Under the pieces are notes generated by a model. That model was not told the origin of the DNA and ran no database searches. It was given only the letters and a program-made list of their open reading frames with translations. DNA of 64,000 nucleotides from NCBI RefSeq assembly GCF_029543105.1, contig NZ_JARQXB010000007.1, positions 62,001 to 126,000 of the forward strand. The letters run 5' to 3'. The translations under genes and the position numbers were made by a program. Source of the DNA: Stenotrophomonas sp. HITSZ_GD. Lineage in GTDB: Bacteria; Pseudomonadota; Gammaproteobacteria; Xanthomonadales; Xanthomonadaceae. This document shows, piece by piece, positions 1 through 8,188 of the stretch; positions within the stretch are counted from its first letter, which is position 1; each line of letters begins with the position of its first letter.

Positions 1-134
1 TCGACGCGATGCTGATGGTGGTGGCCTTCTTCCTGTTGCAGCCGGACAAGGTCATCTACTCCGCGCTCGGCGCGCTGGTGCTGAGCCTGGTGCTGATGTT
101 CAACCACCGGCCGCATCGGTACATGGGCGTCTGA
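1..134 (+). CDS. C-terminal fragment of a YitT-like integral membrane protein
   Basis: Only the last 43 or so codons are present; the gene begins before the window. The visible part has a hydrophobic helix, a short polar loop (QPDKVIYS), a second hydrophobic helix, and the tail NHRPHRYMGV before TGA. From memory, tails of the type NHRPGRYxGV occur in short YitT-family membrane proteins of proteobacteria, so I assign that family tentatively. The function of YitT proteins is not well defined; transport has been proposed. It is convergent with the DUF72 gene, with only 9 bp between the stops. Confidence 0.45.
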   Translation, partial: DAMLMVVAFFLLQPDKVIYSALGALVLSLVLMFNHRPHRYMGV

Positions 135-143
135 CCGCCGCGC

Positions 144-1046
144 CTAGGGTTTGGCCGGCAGCGCGGTAGGGCGCAGCGGGCGATGCCCGAGCCGTGCCAT
201 CAAGCCCGCGGCGTCGAACGGCGCGTGCACCTTGGCGTCGTTGTCGAAATAGCAGTACACGTCGCGCCGGGTCCGCGCCGGTGCCCTAGGTGCGTGGCGG
301 GCGGCATCGCCAGGTTCGCCGCCCTTCGCCCATCGGTCGATCTTGCGCGCCCAGCGGTCCAGCGCCGCGTCGCTGTAGCCACTGGCATACAGCTCGGCAT
401 CGCCGTGCAGCCGCACGTAGACGAAATCCGCGGTGACGTCTTCCATCAGCGGATAGCGGCTGGCCGCGTCGGCGACCACCAGCGCGATGCGGTGGCGGCG
501 CAGCAGCGCGATGAAGGCCGGGTCTTCGAAGCTCTCGTGGCGCACCTCCAGCGCGTGGCGGATACGGCCGCGTCCTTCCGCGGCCAGCACGCTGCGGCCG
601 CGCATCAGCGTGCGGTCGCGCCGCTGCGCCAGTGCGCTGGCCTGTTCGGCGTCGCGCGGCAGGAGCGCGAAGAATTCCTCCAGCAGCGCCGCATCGAACT
701 TCAGCGTGGGCGGCAGCTGCCACAGGATCGGCCCCAGCTTGGGGCCCAGGGCCAGCAGGCCGGAGGCGAAAAAGTTCGCCAGCGGCTTGGCGCAATCGCG
801 CAGCCGCTTGGTATGGGTGATGAAGCGCGGCCCTTTCACCGCGAAGACGAAGCGCGCGGGCGTGTCGTCATGCCAGGCCTGCCAGCTCTGTGGCCGCTGT
901 AGCGAATAGAACGAGCCGTTGAGTTCGATGCTCGGAAAGCACCGCGCGGCATAGGCCAGTTCCTCGCGTTGCGGCAGCCCCGGCGGATAGAAACGGCCGC
1001 GCCACCGGGGATAGCGCCAGCCGGAAATACCGATGCGGATGCCCAT
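144..1046 (-). CDS. DUF72 (YecE-like) family protein
   Basis: A 300-residue protein starting MGIRIGISGWRYP, the usual N-terminus of the DUF72/YecE family, which folds as a TIM barrel. Typical motifs follow: an ELNGSFYS segment near residue 40, FAVKGPRFITHTKRL in the middle, and an EVRHESF segment followed by a DVTADFVYVRLHG strand. Length is normal to slightly long for the family because of an Arg/Ala-rich insert before the C-terminal YCYFDND motif. The biochemical role of DUF72 proteins is unknown. It lies just downstream of, and on the same strand as, the Tag glycosylase gene (63 bp gap), so the two may be co-transcribed. Confidence 0.85.
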   Translation of the reverse strand: MGIRIGISGWRYPRWRGRFYPPGLPQREELAYAARCFPSIELNGSFYSLQRPQSWQAWHDDTPARFVFAVKGPRFITHTKRLRDCAKPLANFFASGLLALGPKLGPILWQLPPTLKFDAALLEEFFALLPRDAEQASALAQRRDRTLMRGRSVLAAEGRGRIRHALEVRHESFEDPAFIALLRRHRIALVVADAASRYPLMEDVTADFVYVRLHGDAELYASGYSDAALDRWARKIDRWAKGGEPGDAARHAPRAPARTRRDVYCYFDNDAKVHAPFDAAGLMARLGHRPLRPTALPAKP

Positions 1047-1109
1047 GCGGCCACGTTGGCCCAGGGCGTGTAAGGCGACGTGCCCGCGATGTGCAGGCGC
1101 CGTGGAATG

Positions 1110-1646
1110 TCAGGCCTGCCGCCAGGGCGGGCCAAGCGCGTCGATACGCGCATATACCGGGCAGCCGGCGTGGTGCGCGCCGGGCAGGTAGCCCAGGCTC
1201 ATCAGGAATTCGCCGGTGATCTCGCCGCCGGTGAAGCGAAAGGTCTTCTTGAACAGCTTCACCCATTCGGCCTTGCTGCGCGGGTGGTGAGCATCGAGCC
1301 ACGCGGCGAACCCGCCGTGGCTGGCGCGCAGGCCCTGGATCACCTGCGCGTTGTGGATCGCCGCCAGCACCTTGAGCCGGTTGCGGATGATGCCCGGGTC
1401 TTCCATCAGGCGCGCGATATCCGCCTCGCCATAGGCCGCCACGGTGTCGACGTCGAAGCCGGCGTAGGCGCGGCGGAAGCCTTCGCGCTTCTTCAGGATG
1501 GTTTCCCAGCTCAGCCCGGCCTGGTTGATCTCCAGCAGCAGGCGTTCGAACAGTTCGGTTTCCTCGCGCTGGGGAAAGCCGTATTCGTGGTCGTGGTAGT
1601 GCCCGTGGACCGGGTGGCCGGGGGCGATGCTGCAGTAGCCGCTCAT
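1110..1646 (-). CDS. tag: DNA-3-methyladenine glycosylase I
   Basis: A 178-residue helix-hairpin-helix base-excision glycosylase that removes 3-methyladenine from alkylated DNA. It has the family landmarks: Cys5, the YHDHEYGFP motif (E. coli YHDNEWG), and the substrate-pocket block NQAGLSWETILKKRE. The GIIRNRLKV segment follows, and a C-terminal His/Cys pair (AHHAGCPVY) can complete the structural zinc site with Cys5 and the N-terminal His. All expected zinc ligands appear present. The start gives the normal N-terminus. It probably shares a transcript with the DUF72 gene downstream and is divergent from yqgE. Confidence 0.92.
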   Translation of the reverse strand: MSGYCSIAPGHPVHGHYHDHEYGFPQREETELFERLLLEINQAGLSWETILKKREGFRRAYAGFDVDTVAAYGEADIARLMEDPGIIRNRLKVLAAIHNAQVIQGLRASHGGFAAWLDAHHPRSKAEWVKLFKKTFRFTGGEITGEFLMSLGYLPGAHHAGCPVYARIDALGPPWRQA

Positions 1647-1745
1647 GTGTCCGTTTCCTGGTGGCGAGGCGTCGCCCCGTGACGATTATGTGCAGATTCC
1701 GCGCCTCGCGCCTGCGCGCGCCGCCGGGGCGGTAGAATGGTGGCC

Positions 1746-2309
1746 ATGTCCGCGCCGGCCACCCACCTGACCCGCCAACTCCTGATTGCGCTGCCGGCGC
1801 TGTCGGACCCGAACTTTTCGCGCAGCGTCGCGTTGATCTGCCAGTACGACGACAACGGCGCGATGGGCGTGATGATCAACCGCCCCTCCGAATACACGCT
1901 GGGCGAAGTGCTCGGCCAGATGGGCATCGAGACCGAAGATGCGGCGTTGCGCGAGCAGCTCGTGCTCAGTGGCGGGCCGGTGCACCCGGAGCGCGGGTTC
2001 GTCGTCCACGACGGCCAGCCCTGGGATTCCAGCATCGCGCTCGGCGCCGGCCTGTACCTGACCACCTCGCGCGATGTGCTCGAAGCCATGGCCCGCGGCG
2101 AAGGCCCGGCGCACGCGCTGGTCGCGCTCGGCTGCGCCGGCTGGGGCGCCGGGCAGCTGGAACTGGAGATCGGCGAAAACAGCTGGCTCACCGCGCCCGC
2201 CGACGAAGAACTGCTGTTCGAGCTGCCGTTGGAACAGCGCTGGCAGGCCTCGGCCGGCCGCATCGGCGTGGACCTGTTCCGCCTCACCGACTACAGCGGA
2301 CATGCCTGA
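1746..2309 (+). CDS. YqgE/AlgH family protein (UPF0301)
   Basis: About 187 residues. The core motifs [37 protein letters not shown] and [13 protein letters not shown] are those of the YqgE/AlgH family. The name AlgH comes from an effect on alginate gene expression in Pseudomonas, but no molecular activity is established. I use the second ATG (1746), which matches the usual N-terminal length; an in-frame ATG at 1737 is also possible. The stop overlaps the ruvX start by 8 bp, and yqgE-ruvX-pyrB is a common gammaproteobacterial gene order, so this is very probably an operon. Confidence 0.9.
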   Translation: MSAPATHLTRQLLIALPALSDPNFSRSVALICQYDDNGAMGVMINRPSEYTLGEVLGQMGIETEDAALREQLVLSGGPVHPERGFVVHDGQPWDSSIALGAGLYLTTSRDVLEAMARGEGPAHALVALGCAGWGAGQLELEIGENSWLTAPADEELLFELPLEQRWQASAGRIGVDLFRLTDYSGHA

Positions 2310-2769
2310 GGCGCCCGCGATCCCCTTCGACGCCACCGTGCTCGGCTTCGATGTCGGCTCGCGGCGCATCGGTGTGGCGGTCGGCAGCGCGCTCGGTGCC
2401 GGCGCCCGTGCGGTGGCGGTGATCGACGTACATGGCGCAGGCCCGGACTGGGCCGCGCTGGACCGCGTGCATCGCGACTGGCGGCCGGCCGGGCTGGTGG
2501 TGGGCGATCCGCTCACCCTCGAAGGCGAGGACCAGCCCGCGCGCAAGCGGGCCCACGCCTTCGCCCGCCAGTTGCGCGAGCGCTACCGGCTGCCGGTGGT
2601 GCTGGTCGACGAACGTTCCAGTTCGGTGGAGGCCGCGCAGCGTTTCGCGCGCGACCGCGCCGAGGGCCGCAAGCGCCGCCGCGATGCCGAGGCGCTGGAT
2701 GCCGTGGCCGCGGCCGTCATCGTCGAGCGCTGGTTCGCCGCGCCCGACCAGGTCATCCCGCTTTCCTGA
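2302..2769 (+). CDS. ruvX: Putative pre-16S rRNA nuclease / Holliday junction resolvase-like RuvX (YqgF)
   Basis: A 155-residue RNase H-fold protein. Visible hallmarks are the first acidic motif [12 protein letters not shown], the VVGDPL strand, VLVDERSSS (E. coli DERLTT) and the C-terminal [13 protein letters not shown] helix with the last catalytic Asp. The E. coli homologue acts in maturation of the 16S rRNA 5' end; resolvase activity is the older inference from the fold. The start ATG lies inside the end of yqgE (8-bp overlap), which implies translational coupling. The reading frame is open further upstream, but that part is only the shadow of yqgE. Confidence 0.92.
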   Translation: MPEAPAIPFDATVLGFDVGSRRIGVAVGSALGAGARAVAVIDVHGAGPDWAALDRVHRDWRPAGLVVGDPLTLEGEDQPARKRAHAFARQLRERYRLPVVLVDERSSSVEAAQRFARDRAEGRKRRRDAEALDAVAAAVIVERWFAAPDQVIPLS

Positions 2770-2785
2770 CCTCCCTCCTTCCGCC

Positions 2786-3730
2786 ATGACCATGCAACTG
2801 GATTCCAACGGCCGTCTGCGTCACCTGCTTACCCTCGAAGGCCTGCCGCGTGCCACGCTGCTGCAGCTGCTGGACCGCGCCGGGCAGATCCGTGATGCGG
2901 CGGTGGGCCGCGTCGGCAAGCGCAACGTGCTGGCCGGCAGCGCGGTGTGCACGCTGTTCTTCGAGCCCTCCACGCGCACGCGCAGCTCCTTCCAGCTGGC
3001 CGCGCAGCGGCTGGGCGCGGACGTGCTGAACTTCGATGCCTCCACGTCTTCCACCCGCAAGGGCGAGACCGATCGCGACACGTTGAAGAACCTCGAAGCG
3101 ATGAGCGTGCGCGGCTTCGTCGTGCGCCACCCGGAAGATGGCGCGGTGGAGCGCCTGGCCGGCGAGGCGGGCGAGGGCACCGCGCTGATCAACGCCGGCG
3201 ACGGACGCAGCGCGCATCCCACCCAGGGCCTGCTGGACATGCTCACCCTGCGCCAGGCCAAGGGCAGCGATTTCTCCAAGCTGAAGCTGGTGATCGTGGG
3301 CGACGTGAAGCATTCGCGCGTGGCGCGCTCGGACCTGCATGCACTGCGTACGCTCGGTGCGGGCGAGATCCGCGTGTGCGGACCTGCGGCCCTGTTGCCG
3401 GAGGACGGCATCCTCGATGGCTGCCAGGTGGGCGAGGACCTCGATGCGATGCTCGAAGGCGTGGACGCGGTGATGATGCTGCGCCTGCAGCGCGAACGCA
3501 TGGAAGAAGGACTCGTGCCCTCGCTGGAGGATTACCACGCACGCTACGGCCTGACCGCCGAGCGCCTGCGCCGCGCCGCCCCCGAGGCGGCCGTGCTGCA
3601 CCCCGGCCCGATCAACCGCGGCGTGGAGATCACCGACGAAGTGGTGGACGGGCCGCAATCGTGGGTGCTGCGCCAGGTGGCCAACGGCGTGGCGGTGCGC
3701 ATGGCGGTGCTGGAGACGCTGCTGGGGTAA
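2786..3730 (+). CDS. pyrB: Aspartate carbamoyltransferase catalytic subunit
   Basis: A 314-residue enzyme that condenses carbamoyl phosphate and aspartate in pyrimidine synthesis. Signature motifs are FFEPSTRTRSSF (carbamoyl-phosphate loop), STRKGETDRDT, HPTQGLLDM, the VGDVKHSRVARS strand, and LHPGPINRGVEI near the C-terminus. The length fits the class-B catalytic chain. No dihydroorotase-like pyrC' or regulatory pyrI follows; the next gene is a peptidase. It begins 16 bp after ruvX, so the three genes are likely one transcript. ATGACCATG offers two start codons two residues apart; the first is used here. Confidence 0.96.
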   Translation: MTMQLDSNGRLRHLLTLEGLPRATLLQLLDRAGQIRDAAVGRVGKRNVLAGSAVCTLFFEPSTRTRSSFQLAAQRLGADVLNFDASTSSTRKGETDRDTLKNLEAMSVRGFVVRHPEDGAVERLAGEAGEGTALINAGDGRSAHPTQGLLDMLTLRQAKGSDFSKLKLVIVGDVKHSRVARSDLHALRTLGAGEIRVCGPAALLPEDGILDGCQVGEDLDAMLEGVDAVMMLRLQRERMEEGLVPSLEDYHARYGLTAERLRRAAPEAAVLHPGPINRGVEITDEVVDGPQSWVLRQVANGVAVRMAVLETLLG

Positions 3731-3833
3731 GCGGGCGCCCGGCGCGCGCCGCCGGCCAATGACCAATGGCAGTGCAGCCACCGGGCTGTCGCTGCCTAGG
3801 ATGGCGGTTCCCTCGTCGTCCCCCGGATTCCCG

Positions 3834-5804
3834 ATGCGCCTGTCGATGCGCGGCCCGCTGGCCGTGGCGGCCGTCCTGGCCCTTGCTTCCCCCGCTCACG
3901 CGGCCGCTGCCGACAACGGCTTCGATCCTCGCGAGTTGTTCGCCCCGCTGCAGCTGCCGCAGGCGCCCAACGCCTACCGCAGCGGCGGCGGCGTCCCGGG
4001 CCCGCTGTTCTGGCAGAACCAGGCCGACTACGACCTGCAGGCGCGGATCGACCCGGCCACGCACCGCCTCTCCGGCGATGCCACCATCACCTACACCAAC
4101 CGAAGCCCCGATACGCTCGACGTGCTCTGGCTCCAACTGGACCAGAACCTCTACCGCGCCGATTCGCGCGCCAGCATGGCGCGCCCGACGCGCCGCGCCG
4201 AAACCACCGAAGGCCTGCGCATCGCGGCGGTCGAGGTCGAGCGCGCCGGCAAGCGCGTGCCGGCGCATTACCTCGTCGACGACACCCGCCTGCGCGTGGA
4301 TCTGCCGCAGCCGCTGGCCGGGCAGGGCCAGGCGTTGAAGCTGCACATCCGCTACGACTACGACATCCCCGGCACCTGGGGTGGCCGCACGGCGGTGACC
4401 CCGAGTGCGAACGGCGAGATCTACGAGATCGCCCAGTGGTATCCGCGCATGGCGGTCTACGACGACCTGCGCGGCTGGGACACCCAGCCCTACCTGGGCT
4501 CGGAGTTCTATCTCGAATACGGCACCTTCGACTACGCGGTGACCGTGCCGTGGGATTACCTCGTCGCCGGTTCCGGCGAACTGGTCAACCCGCAGGAAGT
4601 GCTCACCGCCACGCAGCGCGCGCGCCTGCGCCAGGCCGCCGACAGCGAGCAGACCGTGCTGATCCGCACGCCGCAGGAAGTCACCGACCCCGCCAGCCGG
4701 CCCACGCGCGAGGGCACGCGCACCTGGCGCTTCCACATGGCGCATACCCGCGACGTGGCCTTCGCCGCCTCGCCGGCGTTCGTATGGGACGCCGCGCGCA
4801 TCGACCTGCCCGAAGGCCGCCATGCGTTGGCGATGTCGGTGTACCCGGTCGAAGGCGTGGGCGCGGACAAGTGGAACCGCTCCACCGAATACGTGAAGGG
4901 CGCCATCGAGCATTTCTCGCAGTGGTATCCGTACCCGTGGCCGGTGGCGGTCAACCTCGGCGGGCATGGTGCGGGCATGGAATACCCGGGCATCGTCTTC
5001 GACGGCATGGACGACGCCGGCAAGCCGCTGTTCTGGATCACCGCCCACGAGATCGGCCACACCTGGTTCCCGATGATCGTCGGCTCCAACGAGCGCCGGC
5101 ACGCGTTCATGGACGAAGGCTTCAACACCTTCATCGACATCTACGCCTCCGACGCGTTCCATCATGGCGAGTACGCGCCCAAGCGCGATTCGGAATACGC
5201 GCCGAAGGGCGGCAACCCGGTCGAGGAGATACTGCCGCTGCTGGCCGATGCGGACGCCCCGACGCTGATGGATACCGCCGACGCCACCAGCGAGAAGTAC
5301 CGCCACCCGCTGACCTACTTCAAGGGCGCGCTGGGCCTGGTGCTGCTGCGCGAGCAGATTCTCGGCCCGGCGCGCTTCGATCCGGCGTTCCGCCAGTACA
5401 TCGCCACCTGGGCGTTCAAGCATCCGGACCCGTCGGACTTCTTCCGCCTCATGGAAAGCGAATCCGGCGAGGACCTGTCGTGGTGGTGGCGCGGCTGGTA
5501 CTTCCACAACTGGCAGCTGGACATGGGCGTGCGCGAGGCGCACTACGTCGACAACGACCCCGCCAAGGGCCTACTGGTGACACTGGGCAGCCGGCAGAAG
5601 CTGGTAATGCCGGCCACCCTGCGCGTGGACCTGGCCGATGGCAGCCATCTCGACCAGCGCGTGCCGGTCGAGGCGTGGCTGCAGCAGAAGGCGCCGCAAG
5701 TGAAGCTGCCCACCCACCAGAAGGTGCTGCACGTCCGCCTGGACCCGGACGCGAAGCTGCCCGATGCCGATCGCAGCGACAACCGCCTCGACATCGCCGG
5801 CTGA
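3834..5804 (+). CDS. Secreted M1-family zinc metallopeptidase
   Basis: About 656 residues. I choose ATG 3834 because it gives a clean Sec signal peptide (MRLSMRGPLAVAAVLALASP, cleavage near AHA) and the upstream in-frame extension has no recognisable features. The zinc site is HEIGH at about residues 405-409 with the third ligand in DEGFNTF. The exopeptidase-type motif is GHGAGMEYPG, a variant of the M1 GxMEN loop. The N-terminal beta-rich domain and a short C-terminal beta domain are typical of bacterial M1 peptidases. It probably cleaves N-terminal residues from peptides in the periplasm or outside. It ends 12 bp from the convergent acyltransferase stop. Confidence 0.88.
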   Translation: MRLSMRGPLAVAAVLALASPAHAAAADNGFDPRELFAPLQLPQAPNAYRSGGGVPGPLFWQNQADYDLQARIDPATHRLSGDATITYTNRSPDTLDVLWLQLDQNLYRADSRASMARPTRRAETTEGLRIAAVEVERAGKRVPAHYLVDDTRLRVDLPQPLAGQGQALKLHIRYDYDIPGTWGGRTAVTPSANGEIYEIAQWYPRMAVYDDLRGWDTQPYLGSEFYLEYGTFDYAVTVPWDYLVAGSGELVNPQEVLTATQRARLRQAADSEQTVLIRTPQEVTDPASRPTREGTRTWRFHMAHTRDVAFAASPAFVWDAARIDLPEGRHALAMSVYPVEGVGADKWNRSTEYVKGAIEHFSQWYPYPWPVAVNLGGHGAGMEYPGIVFDGMDDAGKPLFWITAHEIGHTWFPMIVGSNERRHAFMDEGFNTFIDIYASDAFHHGEYAPKRDSEYAPKGGNPVEEILPLLADADAPTLMDTADATSEKYRHPLTYFKGALGLVLLREQILGPARFDPAFRQYIATWAFKHPDPSDFFRLMESESGEDLSWWWRGWYFHNWQLDMGVREAHYVDNDPAKGLLVTLGSRQKLVMPATLRVDLADGSHLDQRVPVEAWLQQKAPQVKLPTHQKVLHVRLDPDAKLPDADRSDNRLDIAG

Positions 5805-5816
5805 GCCGCGTTGCGC

Positions 5817-7031
5817 TCAGGCCGTGGCCGTGGCCGCGGCGGGCGCTAGCGCCGGGGCCACGGCCCGGCGCTGCGCCTTCAGGCCAAAGCAGGGCCGCAG
5901 CCAGCCCACGCGGCGGATCACGCCCTCGTGCAGCAGCAGGCAGCCGGCGGCGGTGCCGGCGATCACCAGCAACGGTTCGACCACCGGGCCCAGGTGCAGC
6001 GGAATCAGCCAGAACGCCAGGGCGATCATCACGCTCTGGTGCAGCATGTACCAGGGATACACCGCCTCGGTGCAGTAGGGCAGCCAGCGGAACGGTCGGT
6101 TGAGCCACACCTGCCCCCAGCCGAAGATCGCCAGCAAGGCGGTCCAGGTATAGCCGGCGCGGGCGATGCGCTCGACCGCGTACCACGGCACTTGCGCCCA
6201 GATGCCATGCACCTCGACGTGGTGCCGGCCCGCGCTGCGCAGCCCCAGCTCGATACCCAGGCACAGCACGGCCACGCCCAAGGCGCCCCAGCGCCAGCGG
6301 CGCACCCGCGCCCAGAACGTCTCGTTGCGCGCTACCGCGTAGCCGAGCAGGAACAGCGGCAGGGATTCGGCATGCACGAACCAGTCGCCGAACAGCGCAT
6401 GCGTCGGCGCCCAGCGCGGCATCACCCACAGCAGGTTGAACGCTTCCCAGGCGATGGGCAGCAACAGCCAGGCGGCCGCCGGCACCCGCAGTGAGCGCCA
6501 CCGCGCCACCGCCGCCTGTAGCGCCGGCCGGCGCAGCAGCGCCAGCACGCCCAGCAGCAGCATGGTGTACGGCCACAGGTAAGCCAGGTACCACAGGTGG
6601 TTCCAGGTGATGCCGAACTCGGCGCCGGTGAACGTGCCCGGCGGCCACGGCCTCACCTGCCAGTAGCGCAGCAGGAATTGCGCGAAGCCCGGCTCGATGT
6701 GGCCCTGCGCCAGCGCCTCGCAATAGGGCTGGATCGGCACCACCACGAACATGCCGAACAGCAGCGGCAGCAACAGGCGCCAGCTGCGCAGCAGGGCGGC
6801 GCGGCCGAGCTGCGCCGGCCGCAGCAGGCCCAGGGCGATGCCCGAGATCAGGAACAGCAGCGGCATGCGCCAGCGGCTGAGCGCGATCATCCCGCCCTGC
6901 AGTCCTTCGGAAAGGTAGGTGCTCTTGAGATGGAAGTCCCAGTCGGCCACGTACAGCATGCCGGCGTGGTAGAGGATCAGCAGGCCGAAGGCGATGACGC
7001 GCAGGGCGTCGAGATCGTGGCGGCGGTTCAT
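5817..7031 (-). CDS. Acyltransferase-3 family integral membrane protein
   Basis: About 404 residues from the ATG at 7031, with roughly ten hydrophobic helices. It opens with RRHDLDALRVIAFGLLILYH, the usual acyltransferase-3 beginning, in which the His of the first helix is thought to be catalytic. A later RWRMPLLFLISG segment and the HLWYLAYLWPY block are also typical. Such proteins O-acylate sugars of envelope polysaccharides or glucans; the acceptor here cannot be told. A divergent membrane LytTR regulator lies 151 bp away, which suggests the pair is regulated together. An in-frame extension to 7169 is open but lacks conserved features. Confidence 0.82.
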   Translation of the reverse strand: MNRRHDLDALRVIAFGLLILYHAGMLYVADWDFHLKSTYLSEGLQGGMIALSRWRMPLLFLISGIALGLLRPAQLGRAALLRSWRLLLPLLFGMFVVVPIQPYCEALAQGHIEPGFAQFLLRYWQVRPWPPGTFTGAEFGITWNHLWYLAYLWPYTMLLLGVLALLRRPALQAAVARWRSLRVPAAAWLLLPIAWEAFNLLWVMPRWAPTHALFGDWFVHAESLPLFLLGYAVARNETFWARVRRWRWGALGVAVLCLGIELGLRSAGRHHVEVHGIWAQVPWYAVERIARAGYTWTALLAIFGWGQVWLNRPFRWLPYCTEAVYPWYMLHQSVMIALAFWLIPLHLGPVVEPLLVIAGTAAGCLLLHEGVIRRVGWLRPCFGLKAQRRAVAPALAPAAATATA

Positions 7032-7182
7032 GGCGCGGTCCCAGCGGAAGGAGGCGCCATCGTCCGCGCCGCGTCTGCCGGCGGGCGCTCGAAGTGACGA
7101 TCCGCGCGGGGTTTGGGACCAATCGCGGTCCCGGGGGGACGGCGCGGAACGCAATCGCCGCCGCGCCACCTAGAATGCGCGG

Positions 7183-8097
7183 ATGACGACGCTACCCGCA
7201 TCCGCCCGTCCCGCCCCGGCCACCGACGACGCCCAGCACCGCAGCCGGCGCTGGGTGGTGGTGTTCTGGGTCGTGGTGTTCCTCAGCGCCGGGCTGGGCA
7301 ATGCCGCCACCGGCCTGATGGACGCCCAGCGCGACGGCCTGCCGGTCGCGGCCTGGCAGCTGCTGACCTGGGAGCTGAGCAGCGTGGCCGTGGCGCTGGC
7401 GCTATTGCCGCTGGTGCTGGCGGCCTGCGCGCGCTGGCCGCTGCATGCCGACAACTGGCGCCGCCGCCTGCCGCTGTACCTGCTCGGCAGCGTGGCGTGG
7501 TCGGTGCTGCACGTGGCCGGCATGGTGGCGGTGCGCAAGGCGGTCTATGCGCTGCTCGGCGAACACTATGATTTCGGCGACCCGTGGGTGCGCTGGGGCT
7601 ACGAATACCTCAAGGACGTGCGTACCTTCGCGCTGCTGGTCATCACCACCCACGCGGCGGCCTGGTTCGGCCGCCGGCTGCAGGGCGAGGCACGGCTGTT
7701 CGACCTGCCCGACGAAGGCCCGCCGCTGGAACCGGTGGACCGCCCCGAACGCTTCCTGGTGCGCAAGCTCGGCCGCGATTTCCTCGTCGCCGCCGCCGAC
7801 ATCGAGTGGCTGCAGGCCGCCGGCAACTACGTCAACCTGCACGTGCGCGGGCACGACTACCCGCTGCGCAGCACCCTGGCCGGCATCGAGGCGCGGCTGG
7901 ACCCGGCGGTATTCGTGCGGGTGCACCGCAGCTACCTGGTCAACCTGGGCCGGGTGGTGTCGATTGAGCCGCAGGACAGCGGCGATGCCAGCGTGCACAT
8001 GGACGACGGCAGCGTGCTGCCGTGCAGCCGGCGCTACCTGCCAGCGCTGCGCGGGGCCGCGGCCGAGGGCCGGCCGGTGGCCGCGCCCAAGCCCTGA
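7183..8097 (+). CDS. Membrane-anchored LytTR-domain transcriptional regulator
   Basis: A 304-residue protein with about four predicted transmembrane segments (near residues 24-45, 57-85, 93-118, 145-160), then a cytoplasmic linker and a LytTR DNA-binding domain from about residue 187. The domain shows ERFLVRKLGRDFLVAAADI, EWLQAAGNYVNLHV, the FVRVHRSYLVNL helix/loop and a C-terminal PCSRRY strand. There is no receiver domain, so this is not a normal two-component response regulator; the membrane part presumably senses a signal or binds a partner. It is divergent from the acyltransferase gene. LytTR proteins usually bind direct repeats upstream of their targets; I could not assign such a pair in the intergenic region. 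Confidence 0.85.
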   Translation: MTTLPASARPAPATDDAQHRSRRWVVVFWVVVFLSAGLGNAATGLMDAQRDGLPVAAWQLLTWELSSVAVALALLPLVLAACARWPLHADNWRRRLPLYLLGSVAWSVLHVAGMVAVRKAVYALLGEHYDFGDPWVRWGYEYLKDVRTFALLVITTHAAAWFGRRLQGEARLFDLPDEGPPLEPVDRPERFLVRKLGRDFLVAAADIEWLQAAGNYVNLHVRGHDYPLRSTLAGIEARLDPAVFVRVHRSYLVNLGRVVSIEPQDSGDASVHMDDGSVLPCSRRYLPALRGAAAEGRPVAAPKP

Positions 8098-8188
8098 GCG
8101 CCCTGGCCGCCGTTTTTCCTGCACTGCGGCTAGGCGCGGCGCGCGGCCAGCGCGTATCTTGTCGCGTTCACCGCCAACCTCCGCACCC

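Noticed and set aside
7445-8188. Long N-terminal extension of the amino acid permease
   Set aside because: The frame overlaps the LytTR gene completely; the permease motifs begin after the ATG at 8189.
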